A DNA stretch of 64,000 nt, taken from assembly GCF_024295805.1 (NCBI RefSeq), contig NZ_JANCLX010000025.1, forward strand, positions 62,001 to 126,000, written 5' to 3'. The position numbers and the translations under genes are program-made. The stretch is from Streptomyces cucumeris. GTDB lineage: Bacteria > Actinomycetota > Actinomycetes > Streptomycetales > Streptomycetaceae. Below, piece by piece: positions 27,870-37,004 of this stretch (positions are counted from its first letter, which is position 1; the number at the start of each line of letters is the position of its first letter). The notes beneath the pieces are model-generated. The model searched no databases, was not told the origin of the DNA, and worked only from the letters and a program-made list of their open reading frames with translations.

Positions 27870-29312
27870 TCAGACGGAGGTGCGCTTCCAGTGCTGGTTG
27901 TGGCCACCGTTGCAGGCCCACTGCTCCAGGGCGGCACCGTCACTGGTCGCCTGGTTCACCACGTCCAGGCACTTGCCACTGTGCCGGGCGATGAACTGGA
28001 CATATTCCGTGCTGTCCGTCGGCTTCACCGTCCACTGCTGGGATCTCCGGCCGTCACAGGTGTTCTGGACGGCCAGGGCACCGTCCGCACTCGACGCACC
28101 GTTGATATCGAGACACTTGCCACTGTGCCGCGCCATGACCTGGACGTATCCCGAACTGAGCTTCTTCACCCAGAAGTTCTGGTTGAGGTTGTCGCCGCAA
28201 CCCCACTGGATGAGGTCTGCCGTTTCGTCCGTCCTGAAGTTCGCGACGTCTGCACACTTACCGCTCTTGCGGGACTCGATGGCCTCCCAGGTCACGTCCA
28301 TGCCCTGCACCGTCCCGGCCGCGGTGTCGACGGTGAGCTTCGGTGAGTACTCCATGGTCATGGAGGTCCTGGTGGGGAAGGTCAGGGGTGCCCAGATGTA
28401 GCGGGAGTCGTTGACCTTGTTCCCCTCGCCCGCCCAGCGGTCACCCATGTAGAGGTACCCGGTGTCCTTGGTGCCGGCGACCGGGAGCACATAGGCGGTC
28501 TGACTGCGATAGGTGGTGGAGTCGCCGATGTTCTTCAGGCCGCTCCAGTCACCCGTGATGCTGGTGGCGGTGGCGTACTTCTGCTGGTTGGGTGCCCAGC
28601 CAGTGGCGCCTGAGGTGAGCAGGAAGTACACACCGTCGCGCTGGAACAGCGCGGGCGCCTCCCGCGACTCGCCCGCCCAGAGCTTCTTGACGTGGCTCTG
28701 CACCGCGGTGTACTCCGGGTTCAGCCGGTAGATGTGCAGATCGCGGTTCTCGTTCGCGGCAGAGATCATGTAGCCGGTGCCATCGGTATCGACGAACGCC
28801 GTGATGTCCCGCGACATATGGCCGAAGGGCCGGAAACTGCCCCGCCAGGAGTAGTTGCCGTCCACCGTGTCGGAGACGGCGACGGCCGCCCTGGCCTCTC
28901 CGTAGTCGGCGGCGCCTTCCTTGTGCATCCACATCACGAACTTGCCGGTCGACTTGTTGAAGATGACCTTGGGACGTTCGATGTTGGCCGACCGCAGTTC
29001 GGGGTCGGTGGCCTGGGTCAGTACGTGTTTGCGGAAGGTCCAGTTTCTGAGGTCGGTGGAACGGTAGGCGGACACGTAGCGGAAGGTGTTGTCCGTGTTG
29101 CGGTTCTCGCCGAACCAGTAGTAGTACCGGCCGACTTTGAGGACACCACCGCCGTGGGCGTGGACTGCGGCACCGGAGGTGTCGGTGAACTGTGTGGCGT
29201 TGGTGATGGTGGTCGGCACCGCCTCGGCGCTACCGACGGTGCCGAACAGGGAGAGGAGCAGTGCGGACAAAGCGGCGAACAACGCTGTCGCACTCGTCCA
29301 TTTACGAGCCAT
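27870..29312 (-). CDS. Secreted GH43 galactanase-type glycosidase with ricin-type lectin domain
   Basis: The protein has 480 residues from ATG 29312 (AGAGGT upstream). It has a signal peptide (MARKWTSATALFAALSALLL... ending GSAEA) and a five-bladed GH43 domain (about 35-345) with TQFTDTSGAAVHAHGGGVLK and YYYWFGENRN, the signature of the subfamily containing exo-beta-1,3-galactanases. A C-terminal ricin B-type carbohydrate-binding domain (about 350-480) has three QxW repeats (QNFW, QQWT, QHWK). It probably trims side-chain-bearing beta-1,3-galactan (plant arabinogalactan) outside the cell. A LacI-type operator (29613-29628) lies 300 bp upstream. With the GH35 enzyme and ABC transporter next door it forms a galactan utilisation locus. 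Confidence 0.88.
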   Translation of the reverse strand: MARKWTSATALFAALSALLLSLFGTVGSAEAVPTTITNATQFTDTSGAAVHAHGGGVLKVGRYYYWFGENRNTDNTFRYVSAYRSTDLRNWTFRKHVLTQATDPELRSANIERPKVIFNKSTGKFVMWMHKEGAADYGEARAAVAVSDTVDGNYSWRGSFRPFGHMSRDITAFVDTDGTGYMISAANENRDLHIYRLNPEYTAVQSHVKKLWAGESREAPALFQRDGVYFLLTSGATGWAPNQQKYATATSITGDWSGLKNIGDSTTYRSQTAYVLPVAGTKDTGYLYMGDRWAGEGNKVNDSRYIWAPLTFPTRTSMTMEYSPKLTVDTAAGTVQGMDVTWEAIESRKSGKCADVANFRTDETADLIQWGCGDNLNQNFWVKKLSSGYVQVMARHSGKCLDINGASSADGALAVQNTCDGRRSQQWTVKPTDSTEYVQFIARHSGKCLDVVNQATSDGAALEQWACNGGHNQHWKRTSV

Positions 29313-29612
29313 GTGGGGATACCTCTTCTTGCCTTGTGCGCGCATGCGGGAAACCCGCATCGCGGTCATGGGTGAACGGGCCCATGCAGACGAGACCGTT
29401 CGACAGGGGGTCAGGCTGTGACCGGCCGGTCCGGTCGGCCGCGAACGCGACGGACCGGGGGGCGGGGCTACCGTGCGGATCGGAAATGGGTGGGCCGGTG
29501 CGGGACCGGCCACTGGCACCGCCACTCAACACCTGGTCATGCGTGCTCTCCTCCGGCGGCGCGGGCGAGGAGGAGTGGCCTGCCGTGTCGGGCGACTGTG
29601 CTCCTCCCTTCC
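29313..29612. other. Leader region of the GH43 gene
   Basis: These 300 bp between the GH43 start and the operator-like palindrome contain no recognisable gene. They presumably hold the promoter and a long 5' leader. Overlapping open frames are GC-rich shadows. Confidence 0.4.
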
Positions 29613-29628
29613 ATGTTTACGTGAACAC
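29613..29628. promoter_or_regulatory. LacI-type operator candidate upstream of the GH43 gene
   Basis: ATGTTTACGTGAACAC is an imperfect copy of the perfect palindrome at 31146-31165 (shared ATGTTTACGT-AACA core). Both resemble LacI-family operators with a central CG. This one lies upstream of the secreted glycosidase, so the same regulator probably represses it. Confidence 0.7.
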
Positions 29629-29941
29629 CGCAGGTTGGATGAGAGTGTGGGATTTCCGTGACGGGGCGTCAAGGGCTACGGCAAGCACACTTCGAGACAT
29701 TCGACTGATTGTCCACATGACCTGCCACACCACACATGTTTGCGATAACATCGCCACCGACGTGCGGCTGGCGTCGCGGTGGCGACACCAGGTGGACCGG
29801 GCACACGAGCCGCGCCGGGTGGCCCGCTCGGCGAGAACCGCAACCGGCGCGAGGGCGCGCGCGCCCCTTCACCTCTCATGAGCCGACGTCATCCGAGGTA
29901 CCGGGCGTGACATCGGGGCGAGCCGCCCCGGCAGACGGGGC
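29629..29941. other. Intergenic region between operator and lacI-type gene end
   Basis: About 310 bp without a convincing gene. It runs from the operator candidate to the stop codon of the LacI-type regulator and holds short shadow frames only. Confidence 0.4.
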
Positions 29942-31024
29942 TCAGGCGGTGGGCGGCGGGGCGGTGCTCTCCCGGACCACGATCCGGGTCGGCACCAACG
30001 TGGTGCCACGCTCCCCCTGCGCGTCACCGATCTGACGCAGCGCGCTCTCCACACAGCGGCGGCCCACCTCGGCGAAGTCCTGGTGGACCGTGGTCAGGGG
30101 CGGGATGAAGGAACCCGCGTCCGGGATGTCGTCGAAGCCGACCACGCTGACCTCGTCCGGTACGGCACGGCCGTGGTCGTGCAACGCACGGAGCACGCCC
30201 AGCGCCATCTGGTCGTTCGCGACGAACACTGCTGTGCAGCCCGGCTCCTGGGCCAACCGCAACCCGGCCCGGTAGCCGGATTCGGCCGACCAGTCGCCAC
30301 GCAGCATGGGCGGCACGTCCCGTCCCGCACGCTGGAGCTCGGAGCGCCACGCGTCGGCCCTGCGCTGCGCGGCGTACGACTCCTCGGGCCCGGCCACATG
30401 CCAGACGGTGCCGTGCCCCAGGCCGAGAAGGTGCCGCACCGCGTCGGAGGCTCCGCCCTTCTGGTCGGTGTCGACCACGCTGTAGCGGTCACCGGCATCG
30501 GAGTCCGCGACGACCACTCCGACACCGGGCGGAAGCGACACCGCGGCGGCGTCCAGCAGATGCACTTCCATGATCACAATGATCGCGTCCACCGCCAGCT
30601 CGCCGAGCCGGGTGAAGGCTCCGCGGACCTCACCTTCGGTGGGTACGGCGACCGGGAGCAGGGTGGTCGCGTACCCCTCGGCCGCCGCCGACGTGGCGAT
30701 CGCTTCGAGCGTCCGGACGTTCCCGGTGGTGGAGAGAGTGAACAGGATGATGCCCAGCGTGCGGAACTGGCCGCTCTTGAGGGCACGGGCCGCACTGTTG
30801 GGCCGGTAGCCCAGCTCCTTCATCGCGGCGAGGACCTGACTCCGGGTCGACTCGACCACGCTGGGATGGCCGTTGGACACTCGCGACACGGTCTGCGACG
30901 AGACTCCGGCCCGCCGGGCCACGTCCGCCATGGAGACGCGGCGCCGCCCCCGGCTCCCGGCCGCGACCCGTCGCTGCGCCGAGCCCTGCGCGTCCGTCTC
31001 GCCCGTGACGCCGTCCCTCTGCAC
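29942..31024 (-). CDS. LacI-family transcriptional regulator of the galactan locus
   Basis: The protein has about 360 residues from GTG 31024, which has GGGAG 8 nt upstream; an ATG at 31135 would add 37 residues with little character and start 10 bp from the operator. It has the LacI helix-turn-helix and hinge (VSMADVARRAGVSSQTVSRV, SNGHPSVVE, LGYRPNSAARALKSG) and a periplasmic-binding-protein-like sensor (FRTLGIILFT, AVFVANDQMALGVLRALHDH, VPDEVSVVGFDDIPDAGSFI). It likely binds the palindromes at 31146-31165 and 29613-29628 and lets go on binding a galactoside. It is divergent from the ABC transporter operon it should control. Confidence 0.9.
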   Translation of the reverse strand: MQRDGVTGETDAQGSAQRRVAAGSRGRRRVSMADVARRAGVSSQTVSRVSNGHPSVVESTRSQVLAAMKELGYRPNSAARALKSGQFRTLGIILFTLSTTGNVRTLEAIATSAAAEGYATTLLPVAVPTEGEVRGAFTRLGELAVDAIIVIMEVHLLDAAAVSLPPGVGVVVADSDAGDRYSVVDTDQKGGASDAVRHLLGLGHGTVWHVAGPEESYAAQRRADAWRSELQRAGRDVPPMLRGDWSAESGYRAGLRLAQEPGCTAVFVANDQMALGVLRALHDHGRAVPDEVSVVGFDDIPDAGSFIPPLTTVHQDFAEVGRRCVESALRQIGDAQGERGTTLVPTRIVVRESTAPPPTA

Positions 31025-31145
31025 CCTGCGTACTCCCGCCGTTCGCCGTCGGCCGCCTGCCGTCCGCGGCTCCCCGGATTCCGCGACCACTGGGATTCTC
31101 CACCCTTGACGGCCCTCCGGGCGTGGTGCAAGCATCTCACTCGCA

Positions 31146-31165
31146 CGATGTTTACGTAAACATCG
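31146..31165. promoter_or_regulatory. LacI-type operator, perfect 20-bp palindrome
   Basis: CGATGTTTACGTAAACATCG is perfectly palindromic with the central CG typical of LacI-family operators. It lies between the divergent LacI gene and the ABC transporter genes (start 31313), so it can control both. Confidence 0.85.
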
Positions 31166-31312
31166 CGTGACGCAGTCGACTCGTCACTCTGCGTCGTGCT
31201 CACCTTCGCCCCCCACGCACCAGCGCGCGCCTGCCGCACTCAAGGGCGCGCCCACCACCCGGTGGGCCGCCGTACGGCTGATACGAGAATCACGACAAGC
31301 GGGGAAGCAGTC

Positions 31313-32236
31313 ATGACGACATGGCCAACGCACACGCCCGCGGCGCGATCCGCTCCGCGGACGTGGCCCGGACGACGAAGGGCGTGGATCGGCTGGGGCT
31401 TCCTCGGCCCCTTCATGGCGGCCTTCGCCCTGGTGTTCCTCGCCCCCATCGGATACTCCCTCTATCTGAGCCTCTTTCAGGAGAAGCTGATCGGGGGCAC
31501 CTCCTTCGTCGGCCTGGACAACTACCAACAGGCCCTGGACGATCCTCAGTTCTGGACCGCACTCCGCCGGGTCGGGTTGTTCCTCGTGGTCCAGGTGCCC
31601 ATCATGCTGGGCATCGCCCTGCTGGTGGCGTTGGCGATCGACAGCGGGCGCCTCTACGGCCGGAACTTCTTCCGGGTCGCCGTCTTCCTGCCGTACGCGG
31701 TGCCCGCCGTGGTGGCCACACTCATGTGGGGCTTCATGTACGGGACGCGCTTCGGCCTGGTGGGCGACATCAATGACGCCTTCGGCGTCTCACTGCCCGA
31801 CCCGCTCTCCGCCGACCTTGTGCTCGCCTCCATCGCCAACATCGTGACCTGGGAATTCGTCGGCTACAACATGCTCATCTTCTACTCGGCGCTCCGTGTC
31901 GTGCCCCATGCGCTGTACGAGGCCGCGGAGATCGACGGGGCCGGGCAGTGGCGGGTCATCACCGCGATCAAGATCCCCGCCATCCGCGGGGCACTCGTCA
32001 TCGCCACCATCTTCTCCATCATCGGCAGCTTCCAGCTGTTCAACGAGCCGAGCATCCTCAAGAAGCTCGCCCCGAACGCGATCACCACCCACTTCACGCC
32101 CAACATCTACACCCACTCACTGGCCTTCTCCGGTCAGCAGCACAACTACGCCGCCACCGTGGCGATCGTGATGGGCCTGCTCACCATGGTCATCGCCTAT
32201 CTGGTGCAGCTCCGCGGCATGCGGAAGGAGGCGTGA
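31313..32236 (+). CDS. Sugar ABC transporter permease (MalF-type)
   Basis: The protein has 307 residues from ATG 31313 (GGGGAAG upstream). Six membrane segments and the EAA loop typical of carbohydrate-uptake permeases are visible (ALYEAAEIDGAGQWRVITAI near 204). It pairs with the next gene and the binding protein at 33249. No ATPase gene is present; Streptomyces sugar importers commonly share the ATPase MsiK. It is expected to take up galactose-containing oligosaccharides released by the GH43 enzyme. Confidence 0.93.
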   Translation: MTTWPTHTPAARSAPRTWPGRRRAWIGWGFLGPFMAAFALVFLAPIGYSLYLSLFQEKLIGGTSFVGLDNYQQALDDPQFWTALRRVGLFLVVQVPIMLGIALLVALAIDSGRLYGRNFFRVAVFLPYAVPAVVATLMWGFMYGTRFGLVGDINDAFGVSLPDPLSADLVLASIANIVTWEFVGYNMLIFYSALRVVPHALYEAAEIDGAGQWRVITAIKIPAIRGALVIATIFSIIGSFQLFNEPSILKKLAPNAITTHFTPNIYTHSLAFSGQQHNYAATVAIVMGLLTMVIAYLVQLRGMRKEA

Positions 32237-32238
32237 CC

Positions 32239-33183
32239 ATGGCGACCGCCCCGGCCACCTCCGCCCCGCGCCCCATGGAACGGCCGCCGCGCCATATGCC
32301 CGTCCCCCGGACATCACGGCGCCGCGCGCACCGGGCCGGCCGCCCCCGCCGCAGCACCGCCCTGACCCTGCTGACGGGTCTGGTGGTGGTCTACGCCCTG
32401 CTGCCGCTGGTCTGGCTGGTCATCAGCGCCACCAAGACACCCACCGGTCTGACCAGCTCGTCCGGCCTGTGGTTCGACGGGGACTTCGCACTCTGGAGCA
32501 ACATCGCCGACACCATCACCTACGACGACGGTGTCTACCTCCGATGGCTGCTGAACACCCTGCTCTACGTGGTGGCGGGGGCCGGTGGCGCCACCTTCCT
32601 CGCCGTGCTCGGCGGCTACGCGCTGGCCCGGTTCGACTTCCCCGGCAAACGCGGCGTATTCGCCGTCGTCATCGGTGCCGTCGCCGTGCCCGGGACGGCG
32701 CTGGCCATCCCCACCTTCCTGATGTTCAGCAAACTGGGACTGACCGACACCCCCTGGGCAGTGATCATTCCCTCGCTGATCTCGCCCTTCGGCCTCTACC
32801 TGATGACGGTCTTCGCCGCCGAGGCCATTCCCGCCGAACTGCTGGAGGCCGCGCGCATCGACGGCGCCGGGGAGGTGCGCACCTTCTTCCGGGTGAGCCT
32901 GCCACTGCTCGCCCCCGGCATCGTCACCGTGCTGCTGTTCACCATGGTGTCCACCTGGAACAACTACTTCCTGCCCCTGATCATGCTCAAGGACCCCGAC
33001 TGGTACCCCCTCACCCTCGGGCTCGACTCCTGGAACGCGCAAGCGGGCACCGCGGGTGGCCACGCCATTCCCCATCTGGTCCTCACCGGTTCGCTGCTCA
33101 CCATCCTGCCGCTCATCGCCGCCTTCCTGCTGCTCCAGCGGTACTGGCAGTCGGGACTCGCGGCCGGAAGCGTCAAGGAGTGA
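32239..33183 (+). CDS. Sugar ABC transporter permease (MalG-type)
   Basis: The protein has 314 residues, starting 2 nt after the previous stop with AAGGAGG upstream. It has a long basic N-terminal tail (about 1-38), then six membrane segments with the EAA loop ELLEAARIDGAGEVRTFFRV and the C-terminal GLAAGSVKE typical of this permease class. It forms the transport channel with the upstream permease. Confidence 0.93.
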   Translation: MATAPATSAPRPMERPPRHMPVPRTSRRRAHRAGRPRRSTALTLLTGLVVVYALLPLVWLVISATKTPTGLTSSSGLWFDGDFALWSNIADTITYDDGVYLRWLLNTLLYVVAGAGGATFLAVLGGYALARFDFPGKRGVFAVVIGAVAVPGTALAIPTFLMFSKLGLTDTPWAVIIPSLISPFGLYLMTVFAAEAIPAELLEAARIDGAGEVRTFFRVSLPLLAPGIVTVLLFTMVSTWNNYFLPLIMLKDPDWYPLTLGLDSWNAQAGTAGGHAIPHLVLTGSLLTILPLIAAFLLLQRYWQSGLAAGSVKE

Positions 33184-33248
33184 CCGCGGCCCACACCCCA
33201 CCCCGGACGCACCACGCCGACGTACCGACAGCAAAGTGAGATGACACC

Positions 33249-34592
33249 ATGACCAACCGACCGCGACGAGCGCCGCGCCGTACCGGGCTGGCCTGCGTAC
33301 TCGCCCTCTGCCTCGCGACGGCCCTCACCGCCTGTGGCTCCTCTGACGACGGAGGCGATGACGGCGGTGGTCCGGCCGATGTGACAGCGGCCCTGGAGAA
33401 GGGCGGCACCATCAAGGTCTGGGCCTGGGAACCCACCTTGAAGCAGGTGGCGAAGGACTTCGAGGACGAGCACCCCAAGGTGAAGGTGAAACTCGTCAAC
33501 GCCGGGACCAACAAGGACGAGTACACCGCACTCCAGAACGCCATCTCGGCCGGATCCGGCGTCCCGGACGTGGCACAGATCGAGTACTACGCGCTCGGCC
33601 AGTTCACTCTCACCGAATCCCTCACCGACCTCGCCGGGTTCGGCGCGGACAAGCTGGGTGACACCTACTCACCGGGACCGTGGAACGCGGTGTCCTCCAG
33701 CGACGGCATCCACGCCCTGCCGATGGACTCCGGGCCGATGGCGCTCTTCTACAACAAGGACGTGTTCGACAAGCACCACATCGCCGTGCCCAGGACCTGG
33801 GACGAGTACGTGGCGGCGGCCAGGAAGCTCCACAAGGCCGACCCCGAGGTGTACATCACCAGCGACACCGGCGACCCCGGGCTCACCACCAGCCTGATCT
33901 GGCAGGCGGGCGGCCGACCCTACACCGTGGACGGCACCGAGGTGTCCATCGACTTCTCCGACCAGGGCAGCGCCACCTACACCCGCACCTGGCAGAAGCT
34001 CATCGACGACAAGCTGCTGGCCCCCACCGTCGGCTGGAGCGACGAGTGGTACAAGGGCCTTTCCGACGGAAAGATAGCGACGCTCCCCATCGGCGCCTGG
34101 ATGCCCGCCAACCTGATGTCCGGAGCGCCCAAGGGCAAGGGCTCCTGGCGCGTGGCACCGCTGCCGCAGTGGAAGCCCGGGAAGCCGGTGAGCGCCGAGA
34201 ACGGCGGCAGCGCCCTGGCCGTTCCCACGAAGAGCGGCAACAAGGCACTGGCCTACGCCTTCGTGCAGTACGCCAACGCCGGCAAAGGAGTGAAGACCCG
34301 CGTGCACGACGGCGCCTTCCCGGCCACCAAAGCCACCTTGGAGTCCAAGGAGTTCCTCAACCGCCGGTACCCGTACTTCGGCGGGCAGAAGGCGAACGTC
34401 ATCTTCTCCAAGGCCGCCGCCGATGTGCCCGACGACTGGAGCTACCTGCCCTTCCAGGTGTATGCCAACTCCGTCTTCAACGACGCCGTCGGTACCGCGT
34501 ACACCTCGGGTACCCCGCTGGACAAGGGCCTGGCCGACTGGCGGAAGGCGTCGGTGAAGTACGGCAAGGAGCAGGGCTTCACCATCGAGTAG
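33249..34592 (+). CDS. Sugar-binding lipoprotein of the galactoside ABC transporter
   Basis: The 447-residue extracellular solute-binding protein has a lipoprotein signal with lipobox LTAC (Cys29) followed by a Gly/Asp linker. The mature part shows family 1 binding-protein features: IKVWAWEPTLKQVAKDFEDE, QNAISAGSGVPDVAQIEYYA, LFYNKDVFDKHHI and NGGSALAVPTKSGNKALAYA. It captures the oligosaccharide for the two upstream permeases. Gene order LacI | permease-permease-SBP-GH35 suggests one operon. Confidence 0.93.
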   Translation: MTNRPRRAPRRTGLACVLALCLATALTACGSSDDGGDDGGGPADVTAALEKGGTIKVWAWEPTLKQVAKDFEDEHPKVKVKLVNAGTNKDEYTALQNAISAGSGVPDVAQIEYYALGQFTLTESLTDLAGFGADKLGDTYSPGPWNAVSSSDGIHALPMDSGPMALFYNKDVFDKHHIAVPRTWDEYVAAARKLHKADPEVYITSDTGDPGLTTSLIWQAGGRPYTVDGTEVSIDFSDQGSATYTRTWQKLIDDKLLAPTVGWSDEWYKGLSDGKIATLPIGAWMPANLMSGAPKGKGSWRVAPLPQWKPGKPVSAENGGSALAVPTKSGNKALAYAFVQYANAGKGVKTRVHDGAFPATKATLESKEFLNRRYPYFGGQKANVIFSKAAADVPDDWSYLPFQVYANSVFNDAVGTAYTSGTPLDKGLADWRKASVKYGKEQGFTIE

Positions 34593-34884
34593 CCGCCACT
34601 CCCCTGTCCCCGCCGTGCACCGGGCGCCACCGGGTCACCAAGGCCACCCGGCCGGTGCACGGGCTCCGGACCGGGTCACCGGCACTGCCCCTCGCGTGCT
34701 GCCACACGCGTCCGGCGCCTCCCGGTGTGCCCACCGCCCTGCCGGTCCGCACCGCCCCCGACCACGGTGGGGACCGGCAGGGCACCCCCGACACTCCGCG
34801 CACCCGCGCGGCGCCGCCGTCGCTGTGCACACCGCCTCTTCCCCAACCACTCAGCACCTCAGCCCCGTCACCGAGGAGCCAGAC

Positions 34885-36639
34885 ATGCCCGTTCTGCGGA
34901 CCGACGACCAACGATTCCTCCTGGACGGGACGCCGTTCCGGATCCTCTCCGGAGGACTCCACTACTTCCGGGTCCACCCCGCGCAGTGGGCCGACCGCCT
35001 GGGCAAGGCTCGGGCCATGGGCCTGAACACCGTCGAGACCTATGTCCCGTGGAACCTCCACCAGCCCCGTCCCGGCGACGGGCTGCTGATGGAGGGACAA
35101 CTGGACCTGCCCCGTTTCCTGGAGCTCGCGGCGGAGGAGAGCCTGCATGTGCTGCTGCGCCCCGGACCCTTCATCTGCGCGGAGCTCGACGGAGGCGGGC
35201 TCCCCTCCTGGCTGCTCGCCCACGAGGACATCCGGCTGCGTTCAACGGACCCCCTCTTCCTCGGCGCGGTCGACGAGTACTTCGATCTGCTGCTGCCAGT
35301 AGTGGCGCCGTACCTGGGCACCCGCGGCGGTCCGATCATCGCCGTCCAGCTCGAGAACGAGTACGGCGCCTACGGCGACGACACCGACTACCTGCGCCAT
35401 CTGGCCGACACGATGACGGGCCACCTCGACGGAGTCCCGCTGTTCACCTGCGACCAGCCACAGGACCTCGCTCGCGGAGGTCTGCCGGGTGTGCTGAGGA
35501 CCGTCAACTTCGGCAGCAGGGTGGGGGCGGGACTCGCCGCACTGCGCGATGTCCAGCCGACCGGTCCACTGATGTGCACGGAATTCTGGAACGGATGGTT
35601 CGACCGCTGGGGTGGGGTCCACGTCGTCCGGGACGCCGAACCCGCGGCGGAGGCACTGGACGAACTCCTGGCGGCCGACGCGTCGGTGAACTTCTACATG
35701 CTGCACGGCGGCACCAACTTCGGCTTCACCAACGGCGCCAACGACAAGCACACCTACCACCCCACCGTCACCTCTTACGACTATGACGCTCCGCTCGACG
35801 AGGCAGGCGATCCAACCGGGAAGTTCCACGCCTTCCGGGACATCATCTCCCGCTACGCCCCCGTTCCGGCCACACCGGTGCCCCCACCGTCGAAGAAGAT
35901 CTGCCACCTGGGCATCGAACTCGTCGAAGCAGCACCGCTGTTCGGCCATCTGGACACCCTGGGCACGGCAGTCGGCGCGGAGCGTCCGCACACCATGGAA
36001 GAACTTGGTCAGGACTTCGGCTTCGTCCTCTACGAGACCGCTCTCGCCACGTCCGGCTCCGCGCTCCTGGAGGTCGAAGCCGTCCGCGACCGCGCTCAGG
36101 TCTTCCTGGACGGCCAGCCGGTGGGCGTCCTGGAACGCGAACGGCACGAACACGCCCTCGCGTTCCATGTCCCCCGGCCGGGAGCGGTCCTCCGGATCCT
36201 GGTGGAGAACCAGGGCAGGGTCAACTACGGTCCCGCCATCCACGACCGCAAGGGGCTGATCGGGCCGGTGACGCTCAACGGCACCCGCCTGACCGGCTGG
36301 ACGAGCCGACCACTGCCCCTCACCTCACTGGATGCCCTCCCCTTCACCGTGCTCACCGCTCCGTCCACCGGCCCGACCTTCCGGCGCGGCACCGTGGACA
36401 TCGAGGAACCCGCCGACACCTTCCTCGACACCACACGGTGGACGAAGGGCAATGCCTGGATCAACGGCTTCGCCCTGGGCCGGTACTGGTCCCGGGGACC
36501 CCAGCGCTCTCTGTACGTCCCCAGCCCCGTCCTGCGGGCCGGCCGAAATGAGATCGTCCTTCTCGAATTGCACGCCGTGCCCCGACTTGCGACGATCGAT
36601 CTGCGCGATGTGGCATCGCTGGGGCCCGAGGAAGAATAG
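34885..36639 (+). CDS. GH35 beta-galactosidase
   Basis: The 584-residue enzyme starts at ATG 34885 with GAGGAG upstream and has no signal peptide, so it acts in the cytoplasm. The GH35 TIM barrel shows ILSGGLHYFRVHPAQWADRL, VETYVPWNLHQP, the acid/base Glu in QLENEYGAYG near 157 and the nucleophile Glu in CTEFWNGWFDRWGG near 232, then LHGGTNFGFTNGA. C-terminal beta domains follow (about 350-584) with NAWINGFALGRYWSRGPQRS. It should hydrolyse imported beta-galactosides to galactose. It lies 290 bp after the binding protein gene; the gap holds no recognisable gene. Confidence 0.93.
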   Translation: MPVLRTDDQRFLLDGTPFRILSGGLHYFRVHPAQWADRLGKARAMGLNTVETYVPWNLHQPRPGDGLLMEGQLDLPRFLELAAEESLHVLLRPGPFICAELDGGGLPSWLLAHEDIRLRSTDPLFLGAVDEYFDLLLPVVAPYLGTRGGPIIAVQLENEYGAYGDDTDYLRHLADTMTGHLDGVPLFTCDQPQDLARGGLPGVLRTVNFGSRVGAGLAALRDVQPTGPLMCTEFWNGWFDRWGGVHVVRDAEPAAEALDELLAADASVNFYMLHGGTNFGFTNGANDKHTYHPTVTSYDYDAPLDEAGDPTGKFHAFRDIISRYAPVPATPVPPPSKKICHLGIELVEAAPLFGHLDTLGTAVGAERPHTMEELGQDFGFVLYETALATSGSALLEVEAVRDRAQVFLDGQPVGVLERERHEHALAFHVPRPGAVLRILVENQGRVNYGPAIHDRKGLIGPVTLNGTRLTGWTSRPLPLTSLDALPFTVLTAPSTGPTFRRGTVDIEEPADTFLDTTRWTKGNAWINGFALGRYWSRGPQRSLYVPSPVLRAGRNEIVLLELHAVPRLATIDLRDVASLGPEEE

Positions 36640-36651
36640 TGCCGTGCGCGT

Positions 36652-36670
36652 GCCCGGGGTCTCCCCGGGC
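36652..36670. terminator. Terminator-like hairpin after the GH35 gene
   Basis: GCCCGGGG-TCT-CCCCGGGC is a perfect 8-bp stem with a 3-nt loop, 13 bp after the GH35 stop. There is no T-run, which is common for Streptomyces terminators. It probably ends the galactan transport and hydrolysis operon. Confidence 0.6.
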
Positions 36671-36813
36671 CGGGCTATGGTCGGGGCCTCGGCGAGGCGG
36701 CGGGGCCGAGTGCGGACGTCTCGACCCGTGGCGGAACTGTGGCGCATACCCGCGGCCTCCTTGCCGAGCTGACCGAAGCGGTGAATGCCAGCGTCGGCCG
36801 GCTGCGATACCGC

Positions 36814-36990
36814 TCAGGTGTCGAGCAGTGCCGGGACGATGATGTCCTCGCTGGTCAACAGGCGCTTCGATAGGCCCTGTTCATGGTGGTAGCGCGAGGA
36901 ACGTGTCGAGGACTCTGCGGCTCGCACCGAAGCCGTAGGGCCACCAGTCCTCGCCCAGCAGCGCCCGGTTCTCCTCGAAGTGCTTTCGCG
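36814..36990 (-). pseudogene. C-terminal scrap of a 4,5-dihydroxyphthalate decarboxylase-like/SBP-like protein
   Basis: Read leftward: RKHFEENRALLGEDWWPYGF, GASRRVLDTFL, then a frameshift, then RYHHEQGLSKRLLTSEDIIV and a TGA at 36814-36816. The last residues match the C-terminus of 4,5-dihydroxyphthalate-decarboxylase-like proteins, which share the NMT1/SBP fold. Only about 58 codons remain and they need two frames, so it is a dead remnant. Confidence 0.6.
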
Positions 36991-37004
36991 TCCGCGCTCA
37001 CGGA

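Noticed and set aside
27870..28400. Plus-strand frames opposite the ricin domain of GH43
   Set aside because: Shadows; the minus strand has the complete signal peptide, GH43 and QxW lectin repeats.
31025..31135. Start of the LacI regulator at ATG 31135
   Set aside because: It would add 37 unusual residues and leave only 10 bp to the operator; GTG 31024 has a GGGAG site. I keep some doubt.
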